From Ascidia mentula (lineage: Eukaryota; Chordata; Ascidiacea; Phlebobranchia; Ascidiidae): DNA of 64,000 nucleotides. Below, piece after piece: positions 21,181 to 33,611 of this stretch; the stretch's first letter is position 1; each line of letters opens with the position of its first letter. Made by a program: the position numbers and the translations under genes. The stretch spans positions 8,367,001-8,431,000 of the forward strand of contig OX387197.1 of NCBI GenBank assembly GCA_947561715.1, read 5' to 3'. The notes beneath the pieces were generated by a model. That model searched no databases. It was given only the letters and a program-made list of their open reading frames with translations, and was not told the DNA's origin.

Positions 21181-23148
21181 AACTGATTAGTATGGCACTT
21201 TTTGCACATATTCCTAATTATATTTGTAAGTTTGAACTTGCAGTTTTTAATTCATATACGCCTATATGCTTCGTGGATTTGTAAATAAGTTTGCTGTCCG
21301 AAACAGTAGCTATAGGGTACATCGTAAGGGTGTGATAGTTTTAATGCATTTTAATTTGAATGTCTCGTTCTCGAAAATAAAATATTTTGCGTTTGTAAAA
21401 CGTTTTGTGGCTGCGCGTTGAACATCACAAATTTTGTTTTTCGAAAGTGGGTTAACATAATAAAGATAAGTAACCACCATTTAGCAACTTCTGTTGTCTT
21501 TTTCGTTCATTTATAGCTGATGTTCGATGATAAAACCATGCTAATTGTATTTAATTTGAATGAATTCACGGTTGAAAGTTTGCGTTATGGGGCGTTGTGG
21601 GTCTCTTCTATTAGACTTATGTTCAATGAAGACTAAGTAGCAGATTTTTGCGGTTAATCGCAGTAATGTAACAGTATCAAATGTATCAACCATTGGCGTA
21701 CCTAACAAAGGACTAAAGGGACCATGCCCTTCCAAATATCTCAGTTTCAGATTCCTTAGGTTTGTTTTTTCGAATGTACAATTTGTCGCTTTATATGTTT
21801 CATGAGGCAATGTTTTAACCCAAAACGCCACTGATATCAACAACAACATGGTCAGTGTCGCAAGTACTTTTTTCCGAATGAGCTCACGAATAAATAATGT
21901 CACATAGCAACCAGTACAGTATTGCAAAAACAAACAAAGCAAAATGAGTTAAGCTATATGTTGCAAAAATCTATCATGGTTTCATTAGCGAGGATAATTT
22001 ATCATTAGAAGATTGTTAGAGGTTTCGAATTGTAGCGAATTGTAGCGAATTAAATTTTCATAATAACGATATTACTTAATATGGTTCCAAATGAATGTCA
22101 AAGCATTGACCATATATAAGTTTTTGTTAGATTTGTTGGAAGTTCTTCGCTACAAATCACACACTTTTGACTTTGTGTTAAACTGTTAAAAGTCAATGAT
22201 TAACCCAGCTGCATATAGTCAATTTGTATCGGACCCAAAAGCAAAGCGGAATTGTGTACCATCGTCATTTTATTTCTGTCTAACTACATTTTTTTATGAT
22301 ATGATCGATTGATAATAATGTGCTCACAGTAATGCGGCCTTGGCATACAAAAGTATACACGTTATCTGTTGCGTCTGAATACGGTGATGGAAATCTCCAA
22401 CCAATGTCGTTGAACCTTCTTTACAGAACTATCGCTGACTCCACAGCTTCCTGACAAGTGACGCTATTTCGTCCTTGCGGGGCAAAGAAAAGCGAGTAAA
22501 ATCCGCTCGGCATATTTCCAGCAAGGCAATCCGCTCAAGCGTCAAACATGTTGTTTTGATTTGACGTTCGGGTTTACTATACAGCGTTGTTCTGTTGGTT
22601 TTGTCGATTTAACGTCTTCGCGAGTTTATTCAAGTCGTCAATGTAGTTCAACAAAGCGATCAAGGTTTTCTCGACATCCTCAGCTGAGTTTTACATCGTT
22701 CAGGGTTTTAAGGCTGGCAAAACGCTTTCTTCTGTATTGCTATTGCAGTTCCGTTTCTTTTCGTGTCAGTTATATTCTATTAAGCATTAATAGTGAAAGA
22801 TGAGTGTTTCTGAGCTCTATTATAGAATATAGTAGCCTATATTCGACAGTTTTTCGCAGTTCTAGATCTAGAATTGAGTGCAATCTCACAGACTCGTATC
22901 AAACTATGCTTCGAAATAAAACACTGTAATATAGTAGAACAGCTTACTTTTAAGGTTTTCCACAAGCAATCGACCTTTTTTATTTGTCATGGCAGCAAGG
23001 TTTTTTTCTATTTACCAAGATATGATGTAAATATTTGGTGAGAAAACGTACACCCAAGTAAATTCGGATAGTTGTGTTTCGTTTAACTCCCAGTCAGGTA
23101 TTATTTCACAAATTCATAGTCAATTGCATTTAATTGCATCAATTTATC
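21181..23148. other. Spacer between NLR copies 3 and 4
   Basis: Duplicate of the spacer 5,169-7,275, without its SINE. AATAAA at about 21,379 may end the copy 3 transcript. A minus frame at 21,541-21,942 corresponds to 5,529-5,954. From about 22,800 it becomes the upstream region of NLR copy 4, with the same decayed motif block as upstream of copy 2. No gene is called. Confidence 0.5.
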
Positions 23149-26100
23149 ATGGATGATGGTCGCTCCTCTTGTCATGATATGCAAGAAGAGGATCAACAAC
23201 AAGGAAAAATCACTTATCAGATAAATGTAAGTGCTTTTAAGGGGTTATAAGTATGTTTAGTTGCTAAAGAAGGTCGCGTAGCAATATTCCAGATTCTTTT
23301 GCAAAAGTGCCTAAAATTCGATTTTAATGAATATAATATCGCAGACTGGAGACGTTATTCACATACACCAGCACCCCCAAACCTCACAGTCCAACACGGG
23401 TCATCCGAACGTTAAAGAAAATGGTTCGTTACTGTCATTTATCACACATCACTTTTTGAATAACAATTGTGATTTGACTCTTGTATTGTAGTCTTGCTCT
23501 GTCCTATTAACAACAAATAAATAGTCCACCATGCAACAAAAATATAATCTGTACAGAACTTCTTGCGACCTTTCTTGCAAAACTAAGAAACGAAAATCGG
23601 AGGATGTTGGACACGAGGAAAATAGGATACGTTCCTCTAGACATTATAGCTAACGGTGGTCATATCTCTGGTAGCTATGGCGACTTTAATCAGGTTGAGG
23701 TCGACGAAAAACCTCAAAACATTGACATAGGTGACTTGTTTGTGAGTGCAAAGGCTCACGTCACTAACATGAAGGATCGTCCTCGTAACCAGGAAACACA
23801 AACTAAGTTTATTGAAAAGTACTCGAACCTCGTAGGTGTCACAGGAGATGCTGGCATTGGTAAATCGACTGCAGCCCTTCAATATTTAAACCGAACACAA
23901 GAGGATGATCAATCGTTCGCCTTTTATGTGTCCCTCAAGGACTTTGTCAGTTTCAGTACGAATATTAGCGTCCTGAAGTTTCTCCTGCAGTCAACAAGTA
24001 ACATCGACATAGGAAATCAGTCAGAAGAGGAAATGAGGGTTTTGTTGAATCATCTCAACCGTTGTGAAAAAGTGCACGTGATACTGGACAGTCTTGAAGA
24101 GGCAAGAATAGATAATTTGGAAGATTTCGGAGGTGTTATGGACATACATGAAGAGGGCAGTCCTGTTGACATCATGAAGAATATTTTGGCTGGAAACATA
24201 CTCGTCAGATCGAGAAAAGTTATTTTCTCAAGGCCGACCACTTATAACCGTCTCGGCAACAAAACAAAGCCCAAGTTTACCGTTAAAATAACAGGGCTTG
24301 GAGTAGAATCACAAAAGCTACTTTGTGGGAGTATAGTACAGAAATGTATAGAAAGGGGAGAATGCAGTGAGGAAAGGGGAACACAGGTCATTGCCAGGTA
24401 CTCCAGTAGCTCCATGCTGTCTTTCATTCCAGTGTTCGTTGAACCAGTTGTTCAATATCTGTTGACAAATGACGTCGAATGCCAATCTTCATCCGGGCTT
24501 TATCTGTTTCTTCTTGAAGACTGCTGGAAACGGGATCGAAGTGACAATTTGTCAGACCAACTTCAGGAATTGTGCAGATTGGCATTCAACTGTATGTGGA
24601 ACAAAAGAGCTCGGTTTCAAACCACAAAGTTCTGTACCATCAGCGACCGCATGAAGCGATTTATCCGTTGGAACGATCTGAACAAAACTGGAAGTTTTAC
24701 GCACGAAACTTGGAGAGATTTTTTTGCTTCTGTTTACCTGATGGGCCAAGGCTTAGAAGAAGATTTTGCCAACATTTTAGTAAAGATCCTAGACAGCGAG
24801 TGGCGATGGGTTCCAAAGTTTATATATGGAATATCATCATCCCTGGACAGACTACATGATATGGAACTCACATCACCCTCAAGCCAAGGCCGAAAAGAGA
24901 GACTGCATGAACTAGTTGAAAAATTAACAATCGACCTCCATCATGTAGAAAGCGGAAACCCATTGGGTTTGCAAAGCTTCTGGGATGAGAATTACACGAA
25001 GTTTAGCAGACGAAAGGACGACCGACTTTTATCCAAGATCTGCAAGATCGCCCTTGAGGCTCAAAGTGATATTTTGAACAGGTCTGTTGCGCTTCGTCTC
25101 CCGAAAGAAATCCTGCTCGCTGGGGAAATTCTCCCAGGTGACGTGGCTGGTCTTTGCCAAATACTTGCAGCTCGTCAGGGCGAACCAATCCGGTTCAATG
25201 TGGGTGATTTTACTGAGCCTGCTACATTTTATGGAGACGCCTTGGAAACGTTTCTCACCGAAGTTTCTCCGCATAAGGTACGACAGTATGCTGCTACCAG
25301 GTAAATGTGTCTCATCATAAATATGTTTGCGTACATGTTTGATAAGGTTGATTTCAATATTTTTAATGATGCTGCTGCCAGTGTTATGGCACACTCATGC
25401 GAGTGACGAGTTTCCGAAGCACTCTGTTTGATCCCAATTTTTGGTCGATTTTTGGACACAAAGTAATGTTTCATGTTTCTAGATCAAGAAACTGCATTCC
25501 AACAATGTAAAGCTGCACATTGAACATGATATCATTGTGCAAAAAATTGCCGAAAATCTGGAAAGTATCGATGAACTACTGCTTCGAAACTGTGAGGATT
25601 TATCGACCAATGATCTGGACTTGTTTGTGAGGGGAATGAGAAACAGACTTTTCCCTGTAAGTACATGTGACCAGCCACGCAGATTTGAATCCAATTCCAT
25701 AAATGTTACGCATGAGCGACCTCACTTATCAGCATTGCGATTTTTAACAAAAAAATAAAATGCCAATACGGCTTCATACCTCACACCTACAGTATTATAT
25801 TTACAGTTATGCCTAGCGCAAGGTTACATATGTTGTTCCAATAATTCTCGAACGCCTTATTGCATTACCTTCGCCTAAATTCATGGAAGGCCAGGATCAC
25901 ATACTTATTGCTCCTTAGATGCATTTGCTCGACTTGTCGAACACTCAGTTGGATGATCCCTGCATGGACATTATCACCTTTAACGTCGACATGTACGAAA
26001 GATTGGAGCTGATTAGATGTAACATCACCGCAGAACATGTTGCTCCGCTTTCCGACAAAATTTTGCAGCGCAACAGTCCGGTACGGTGTTTGTCCGGTGT

Positions 26101-27739
26101 GCGTCGTATGTGGCAAGTTAGGAATTACCCCAATTTGTTTATTTAGTTGAAGTGGCTTCAGTTAGATGAAAACGATATTGGATGTGAGGGAGCAACTGAA
26201 TTGTCGAGATGCCTTTCCATGATTGAAGACCTTGCCGTGGCAGATTGTAACATCTATGCCCGAGGATTACGTCATCTTGCCAGTGCTGCTGCCAACCTAG
26301 ATCATCCGGTAGTCTTATAACATAGCTTGTATGTACTAAGTGACCTGCGAAGGAAAGTGGTAACTTTTAAATATTTAGTAGCCAATTTATGTTTGGTTCA
26401 TGGTAAGTGTTCTGTCCTTGTTAAAAATTAACTTAGTACTGCCTTTGTCACAAGTTTATTGCAGAAGCGGCTGCCAGGACTGCTATTAGTATGTCTGAGG
26501 TTTTTAAGCTTAAAATAAGCTCCATCACCGATTCCGGAATATAATATAGTTAACGCAGTAATATTTCATGCTATGGCATGATTGGCAGGACCGCCCCACT
26601 GCGCAGGTCATTGCTTGACAATCACAGCTATCGTATCGCGATCATTAGGTTTGCAGGCTTGGCAGCCCAGGCATTGCAGCCTAGCTGGATCAGCCACTTT
26701 TTTCTGACAAGTCGGAGCAACTCACGACCCTGGGCTAACCAGGCCCAACGCTCTACCAACTGAGCTACAGGAGCTCAGTGGTTTATATGTGGTAGAGATC
26801 CCCCACGTATATATGAAGGTTGCCTGGCAAGTTGTGCGCTTGCGCACCAGTGTACTTTGGTCACAATGTACCCCGTGAAACCACTGAGCTCATGTAGCTC
26901 AGTTGGTGTAGCGTTGGGCCTGGTTAGCCCAGGGTCGTGAGTTCAAACCTCACCGGGAGCTTGATTTTTCAAATCTTGCTCCGACTTGTCAGGAAAAAGT
27001 GGCTGATCCAGCTAGGCTGCAATGCCTGGGCTGCCAAGCCTGCAAACCTAATAATATAGTTAGTTACGTTTCATCGTTTGTTTCAGTTGATCTCACTTTG
27101 TCTGGATCGCAATAAATTCGGTGATGAGGGGGCAGAAATTTTGTCAAGTTGTGTCAGTGGAGTCGAAATTCTTTCGATCAGCGAATGCGGAATAGAAAAT
27201 GCTGAAGGCTTGTTCAACTCAATTCGATCACTTTCTAAACCCGTAAGTCAAATGAAAACTAATTACATGCAACATGATGCAAACGTTCAACGAAGTTTTC
27301 AATCTTAGATGAATAAATTAAACCTCAGCGGCAACAAACTTGGACAATCTGGTGGTGAGTTGGCAAAATGTGTTCACAACATCCGGGGTCTCTACATTAA
27401 CCGCTGTAGCATCGGAAAAAGAGGAATGGACAATCTTGCGGACAGCGTATTCGAACTGGACCATCCTGTGAGTTGGACGTCAATCGTTAAATGTTAAATT
27501 CGCGGTGAACGAAAGAGGGCATGTTCACATAATTTGTGTTTCATTTAATACTGAATTGCAACTGATGCAAAAGGTTTTATTAGTTTGACAATTAAATGTT
27601 AACTTGATTGGGAAATTGTTAGGTTGGATTCCTGGATTTCGGAGGCAATTTTAATGAAGGAGAAAATGACTATTTTATTGCAAGGCTCTCACTTTGTAAT
27701 GGAATCATTGAAGACGGCAAATTTCGTGTTGGAATATAA
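23149..27739 (+). CDS. NACHT-LRR (NLR-like) protein, copy 4 (type B')
   Basis: Nine exons: 23149-23226, 23345-23423, 23557-25277, 25483-25656, 25919-26080, 26147-26308, 27087-27242, 27309-27467, 27623-27739, in phase, about 935 residues. The first exons and the segment before NACHT (GSYGDFNQVEVDEKPQ) are type B. The middle of exon 3 follows copy 1 (Asn after QSTS, EEEMRV, VVQYLL, NKRARF, HHVESG). It is the most diverged copy, with private changes such as HETW, PLGLQ and CKIALEAQSDIL. The C-terminus ends FRVGI instead of FRASD. Intron 6 is enlarged by a 498-bp fold-back insertion. The P-loop, Walker B and sensor motifs are intact. Confidence 0.86.
26553..27050. mobile_element. Fold-back SINE pair with perfect 12-bp target duplication
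   Basis: The insertion in intron 6 of NLR copy 4 is flanked by ATAATATAGTTA at 26,541-26,552 and 27,051-27,062; copy 2 shows the empty site near 10,790. It begins with a tip, CGCAGTAATATTTCATG. Two copies of a tRNA-derived SINE then face each other: minus at about 26,648-26,783 and plus at about 26,876-27,047, separated by about 93 bp. Each SINE has A-box (TAGCTCAGTTGGT) and B-box-like sequence and the same tail; the minus copy lacks part of the B box. A transcript could form a long hairpin. Confidence 0.85.
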
Positions 27740-30700
27740 CTTTCGAAAGGCTTAATTTATTTGTTTTGTAAATTTTTATTTAAATATCCTTTGCGTTTTT
27801 GTAGATATTGTGGGTATTTGTGCTGCAAAATAAGTACATCTGTTCTTTTGTTTAGTTTTAATTTCTTGGCGTAAAGTGAAATCACGAATACCGGATGCAA
27901 AATTCAACTTTCGAATACATTTTTTTGCCTCAAACAACTTCATCGGTTACGCTTTCTAGTATTCGGTTACACGTCTTGAATTGCAATTAAATTAATCACC
28001 CTAGTAACGTCAGGTGGTGGTCATGAAATCGCAATTTGGCCAATTGAGGAAATTAGGGAAAGCAATTAAGTTTATCTGTCAGAACAATGTCTTTGCAATG
28101 CTCTGATAAGGTCGTTTTAATTAACGACAGTACGAGCTGTTGTCCAAATACTTGTTTCGCGGAAGAGAGCAAATTATTGGTTTTGCAGAAATCTTAGTGC
28201 TTGTATCTTTAAATGCATCAAATTTAGTTTTCGTTAATACAAATATTTTTTTATGGAAAAAGATGGTATGTGTTCTTTTAGCTTCATGTAAGCCGTGATG
28301 AAAGTCGTGTGGTATTGTTTTAAAGTTTACGTCCATACCAGTGGTTTTCGACCTTTTTCGTAGCGCAACCCGAAAAGTCAATCCAACCAAGCGGCCCCCT
28401 TTAGTTTAGTTTAAATCAAGATGTGCAGTAAGTTATCAGCAAAGATTGCGAGTGAATAAATGTGCATGACGAAGCTTTTTCTTTGCTCACTTGACAAAAT
28501 TTGTGCCTAACACCAAAACCCACTAATTGCTTGCGTTCATGCAGTACCAAACCTTTTGCGTGTTCGCATACCTCCTCTTTTCATCGTTTCGTTATCATGA
28601 AAATTTACGTCACGCATGATTTCCAGGTGATTTTGTAAAACAGTTTAGACGCCCTATGTAAACAGAAAGTAGGATGTAAGTTTTAGTGCCTTATGCGTGT
28701 TATTTATTCAAGTATATGTCTAGAATGCCCGTGCAGACTAAACATTGTGTCGTAATCATGACGTCATTTAAAAGGTCTCTAGGTCGCATTTGATATCCTG
28801 AACACCATGCATAGCAGCCACAATAAATAGGAGTCATGGCTTAGCGGTATATTAACACACATAGTGCATAATAAAATTGTTGTATGACAAAAAGATGCTT
28901 GCAAATTTGTTTTTTTATTAAGACATAGTACCTTAAAACATAGTAGTTTCATTAATTTAAAACAAAGTACACGTACTGCTCACAAAAAGTCATATATGAC
29001 CCCGGTTGAAAACCTCTAGTTTGAATGCACATAATAACACATCGTTGTGAAACTCGGCACAAATTAAGTGCAATGGAACTAGTTGATCACGAGTGAAGTG
29101 GTAAGTTTTGCAACATAATTACACTTAATTATAACTCATTACAAGATAGTTCTCAGGGAATCCGGTCATCCGTGACAGTGCGTTGTTGAGCCAGTTCGGC
29201 TTCCAATGGATGTTTTTACGTTGGCCTGTGCCGTGTATTGTTAGATTTGTCGGTTTAACTACTTTATTACGCAATCAGACAATTCAGAACGTGTTTTAAC
29301 AAGGTTTTTCTGGGGCTGTTAAAAGTCAATGGTTAACCGGGCAAGTGTTATTGTGGGTGTGATGACAAACTTCTCGCAGTCTCAAAGGGTAAAAATAATT
29401 CTATTTAACCGTATTAGTGTCGCAAGAGTTGATTATATTGGTGGTTCTAAACACGGGGTTCGCAAACCACCAAAGGGTCCGTGAAAAGGTCACAAGTTAA
29501 ACAAGAACAGCATTCTCATTAAATTTGACAGATAGCGGTTAATTTTTCAATGTATTTTGGTTTCTATGATCTTTGTTAATTGTTTTGTCACAAGATTTAT
29601 TTTAGAAATGTACATCGCAAGCGCTTCGCTGACGTTTGCGCAGGGCTAAGAAGAGTGGCGATTCTGTCAAGGGGGCGGTGATAACAATTGTTAAAGCTTA
29701 AAACAGAGAGTGAAAGAACAGTTAGTGGCGGTTTATGTCGTAGGTGGTAAATTTTATGTTGACCATACGAATATTAACTTATGTTGCGATAAGCAAATGC
29801 GCATTTTTACCTCATGAAGTAACTTTACCCCTTAAAAATAATCTGTTTCATAATTACAATCCTAGACTTCGTGCTAAACATCCTGATTTCGGGAAGAGTG
29901 TAATAGCTAAGAGGTTAAACAACCTTGGATTCTTGTTGCGAATTGTCAACGACTGTAATGTTGCTAACGTAGAGCACACGCTTTTACTTTCAGCTGTTTA
30001 CATGAAAGATTTATTATGTTAGCACAAAAACAAACAGGTGCTTTGTGTCAATAAGTGGAAAGACATAGGTTACGTATATTGTGAAATTTCTTAAATACAC
30101 AACGCTGGAATCTTTTCCATAAATTATGTAATGCTTACAGCGAATGTCGTTTCCAGTTATTGCATCATATTCCTACACTTATAGGCTGCAATTACTTTCA
30201 ACGTGGTTCAAAGCGCGTATGTAGATGACTGACGACAACCTGTCCGTAGATTATGAAGTCGTGCACAATGTCACACCATTTGCCGTGTAACGATCGGCAA
30301 CCGCATGTTGCGCAGCACTTTTCGGGAAGTTTCTATTTCAATATATTACTTTCAATACTTTAGCACTTCGTAAACGCAATAAACTAACAGTCAAGCATTT
30401 TACCTTATTCTAATGGTTTGCATCATAATTCCTTTACACAGTTGAATGTTGTGTAATTGGCTTTAAAAGCACCGCCATTATAATACTAACAGAATAAATG
30501 AGACAGAAATTTACTGTTTTTTGCAACGAAATACAAACCGTTCAAAATAAATAGTTACGTTGGATACATAAGTCTAGAAAATGCATGTATTTGGGTTCTT
30601 GTATGGTCTAATAAATTTTCCCTGGTTTGGCAAAATGTCGTCAACCCTGCCAAAGCATTCTAAACATAAACCAAACTTATACCGGAAGTTTTAATTGGTT

Positions 30701-31486
30701 TCGTTGCTTTCGGCTTCGTACTATGTTAAACATATAGAACACGCACCCACAAGCAACCACGCAAAAGCGCTATATTACACCTCACCCCAACCCTGATGGG
30801 AAATTCCAGGTGCGACATCGCTTCCGAGCCTGAGAAGCGTCAGTCACCCGTACGTGCGCTGGTGGAAACCGATCGCATGTGCACACTTCACGTAACCCGA
30901 AACCGATGCGCAAAAAAGGTTCGCTAGTGGAGTTTAAAATACACAAGCGATTGATAAACGGCGCAGTTGCTGCAGGTGCAAACGATAGGAAGAAGTCGCA
31001 CACCGAGCAAGCAATAAGATATACGCAGTAGGCAAAGGTTTTTTGTTATGATTAAACGAAAAACATCGCGTTGATCGAACTGTTTATTGCTAAAATGGCC
31101 TAATATGTTACGACTTTAAATCAATCTGTTTTGACAGTTTATATGACTACATGTTTTGCAAAGCGCAAATAGTTTTTTAGCTAAAATTTTTTTTAATTAG
31201 CTTGTTACGCATTAAAATATGAAGCCAACCGTTTTTTCGAAATGTTCTAAGCATCTCGGCGTGTTTTTTGTTGTGCTTTTAAAGATCATAAACTATACAA
31301 CTCTCTGTTGAAATGTGAGGTTGTGTGATTGTAATATAAAATTTTGATTCGCATATACTTCGTCTTTCAGGTTAAAACGATTTTATCACAACGATTATAC
31401 CTGAATAAACACCGCGACTTATTATTGATCGGGTCCTGTTTTGTATCCTGTTGGTGGCTGCTTCGTCAAATATTTGCCTTAAAAAT
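27740..31486. other. Gene-poor repeat-rich interval
   Basis: No convincing gene was found in 3.7 kb. Homology to the NLR spacers stops soon after the copy 4 stop codon, marking the right edge of the array. A hAT-type remnant is at 28,339-29,019. A fragment near 29,443-29,510 (GGGGTTCGCAAACCACC) resembles the end of another hAT element. The stretch 30,780-31,000 is somewhat GC-richer than its surroundings, with no recognisable coding content. The last few hundred bases may hold the promoter and 5' end of the GPCR gene. Confidence 0.5.
28339..29019. mobile_element. Non-autonomous hAT-like DNA transposon remnant
   Basis: The left end starts CAGTGGTTTTCGACC and the reverse complement of the right end starts CTAGAGGTTTTCAACC, a typical hAT terminal inverted repeat. 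No transposase is left, and an eight-base target duplication is not recognisable, so it is old or its ends are misplaced. Confidence 0.5.
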
Positions 31487-33611
31487 ATGGCAATCAGCAC
31501 CATTTCCTGGCTTCAAGAAGCCAACACGACCAACGCACCGAACATCTCCGTCGAAACAACGTCGTCGGAAAATACCACAGGGTAAAAATCTAAATCTTGT
31601 GACATCTGTGCAAAATTCACTTGTTTTTGTCGACAATTTTTCGCGTGTCACTGACGTGTGGTAAAAATTTAGTATGTTAACTTTTAGGCTGTTTTATTCA
31701 AATCCATCATTGTCTTTTATAACATTGATTTCACTTTCTTTCAGGTATCACTACATCTTGCCTTACAATGATACGTGGGTTATAGTATCGACTTGCATCC
31801 TAGCACTTTTCTTCGTGTTCGGCGTCACAGCCAACAGTCTTACCATTGCAGTGATCCGCACTTCTTCGAGACTGCAGTAAGCATATAGCAGCAAATTTTA
31901 CACTTTAAAATACTGAACCCTACATCTTATGTTAATCTTATTTTTTTGTATTATGTTATTGTTACTGACAGCCATATTCTATGATAATAACCTTTCCTTC
32001 TGGAACAATTAACGTGACTTTTATTGTCCGACGTTTCACCTGCTATATATAGCACCTGCAAATGCTATATAGTTTCACCTGCTATATATATAGCACCTGC
32101 AAATGCTATGTAGATTCACCTGCTATATATAGCTGTATATAGGTTGGCTAATGCACCCTGATGAAGGTGAAATGTCGGACATTAAAAGTCATGTTAAAGG
32201 ACAGATCATTCAAATAAAAAAAAATAAGTACTTTTTTGTATTCACAGAAACAGATATTACACTTTTATTACAAGCATGTGCGCATCTGACATCGTATCGT
32301 CTTTCGTCAGCATTCTCTTTCTTTATCGGCGGACGTGGGGTTTTCTGTATTTTGCATGGCCCGAGTTTTTCTGCAGGGTATGCTCACTTTTTCCAATTCG
32401 CCTTTTGTCAACTCTTCTGATCAAAAAACTCATTGACTATATTTTTATTGCAGTTGTACTGGGGTGTGGATTTGTGGACCTCATTTGCTACCGCGTTGCA
32501 CATACTCTCTTTCGCCATATTGCGTCTAATTGGAGTAAAGTGGCCCACAAAATTCAAGCAAATATCGCCCCGACACATGGCGGTAAGTGTGGACAAAATT
32601 ACCCTTAATATAGCCTCCAGCTCGCGTCGTAATCCTTTTATTGTCTATTTAGATGTGGATAGCCGGTATCTGGGCATTGACATTCTTCTGTGCCTTCATT
32701 CCGCACTTTATCTTCAACACGGTAAAGGAAGTTGACCGAGAGAACGACCCGGAAAATGCACGTTGGGCTTCGTGTAGTCTCGACCCTAAGTGGATTCCCA
32801 CGTGGCAGGTGTACGTTCAAATAGTCTACGCCTTCTTCCTCTACCTCCCTGCAGCGCTCATCATCGGCATCTCTGCTGCCATAGCGTACATGTTGCGAAA
32901 GAAGCGCAAAATACCGGGAGACAAGCGTTCATGCGACCGACAACTTACCTCACTTTCAAAGAGCGTCGCTGAGTCTACAGAAAACGTGATTTCATCGGCA
33001 ACTTCGCTCGGTTCAAGAAAACACCGACCAAAAAGCACGGCAGAGCTGCGACGACAAAAGAAAGACACCCAGGCGATCATCCAGCTTTTCCTTATCGTGG
33101 GTTCCTTTCTATTTGGATACATACCCCTGACAGGTGAGCGAGTCTATCCAGTTATTTTGCTTGTGTATTATTTAATATAAGCATGTGACGTGAATTTTGT
33201 CTTCTAACAGCTTTTCATTTTTACACCGGTTTGACTCTCACCGAAAGCAACAATGAAATCAATGCATTTGATTGGCGTTTTGCAATGATCCAGTATATAT
33301 TTCTGAGATTTTCGGAGTGCCTTAACCCCATTTTCTACAACTTGGCCTCAGCGTAAGTTGTGACAATGCTTAAAGGACTATAATTGACTCAAAACAATGA
33401 ACTATAAGGGTTTATGCGTGATAGATAATAATTGACGGAAATGGTTATTATGGTAATATAATATCCTAACTCATAATAAATTATCAACTTGATTGTTGAC
33501 AGTAAAATGCGGAATGAGACGAAAAGGTTACTGCGGAGAATTTTGCGAAAGGAAGACCCGAACAGAAACTATCAACCAAGCCGCGACGTCGCGACGTCAA
33601 GCAACGTCTAA
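31487..33611 (+). CDS. Class A (rhodopsin-like) G-protein-coupled receptor, orphan
   Basis: Seven exons: 31487-31581, 31745-31876, 32248-32377, 32454-32582, 32653-33133, 33211-33352, 33503-33611; phases agree, 405 residues. The N-terminus has three N-glycosylation sequons (NTT, NIS, NTT). Seven hydrophobic segments follow: TM1 with ANSLTI, TM2 with the conserved Asp (CASDIVSSF), a Cys before TM3, TM4, an extracellular loop 2 Cys (WASCSLDP), TM5, a basic/serine-rich third intracellular loop, TM6 ending FGYIP, and TM7 with NPIFY. The DRY motif is replaced by LRL (ILRLIGVKWP), so the acidic residue is lost. It probably sits in the plasma membrane and signals through G proteins; the ligand is unknown and I cannot place it in a subfamily. 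Confidence 0.87.
32007..32197. mobile_element. Small Penelope-type inverted-repeat fragment in GPCR intron 2
   Basis: Inverted arms of about 32 bp (around 32,007-32,040 and 32,166-32,197, with GACTTTTANTGTCCGAC in the left orientation) flank about three tandem units of 38-41 bp built around CACCTGCTATATATAGC. The right arm carries CTGATGA (32,158-32,164) followed closely by GAAATGTC, the spacing of a hammerhead core that has lost stem II. Membership in Penelope-like elements is inferred from this motif. Confidence 0.45.

Larger units (their letters stand above)
16036..23100 (+). repeat. Segmental duplication unit A' (copy of 1-7,200)
   Basis: This is the second copy of the A unit and carries NLR copy 3 and its spacer. 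Identity with 1-7,200 extends through introns and intergenic DNA. It lacks the SINE of unit A and has fewer GGTGT units. With the following B' unit it forms the second half of an (A-B)(A'-B') array with a period of about 16 kb. Confidence 0.9.

Noticed and set aside
26690-26960. Two tRNA-like sequences with A-box and B-box motifs
   Set aside because: They share a family tail and an inverted arrangement within one target duplication, and the tRNA fold is incomplete, so they are SINE copies and not tRNA genes.
30782-31003. Minus-strand 73-codon frame in a relatively GC-rich patch
   Set aside because: No domain, no partner exon, and no match to the neighbouring GPCR gene model.
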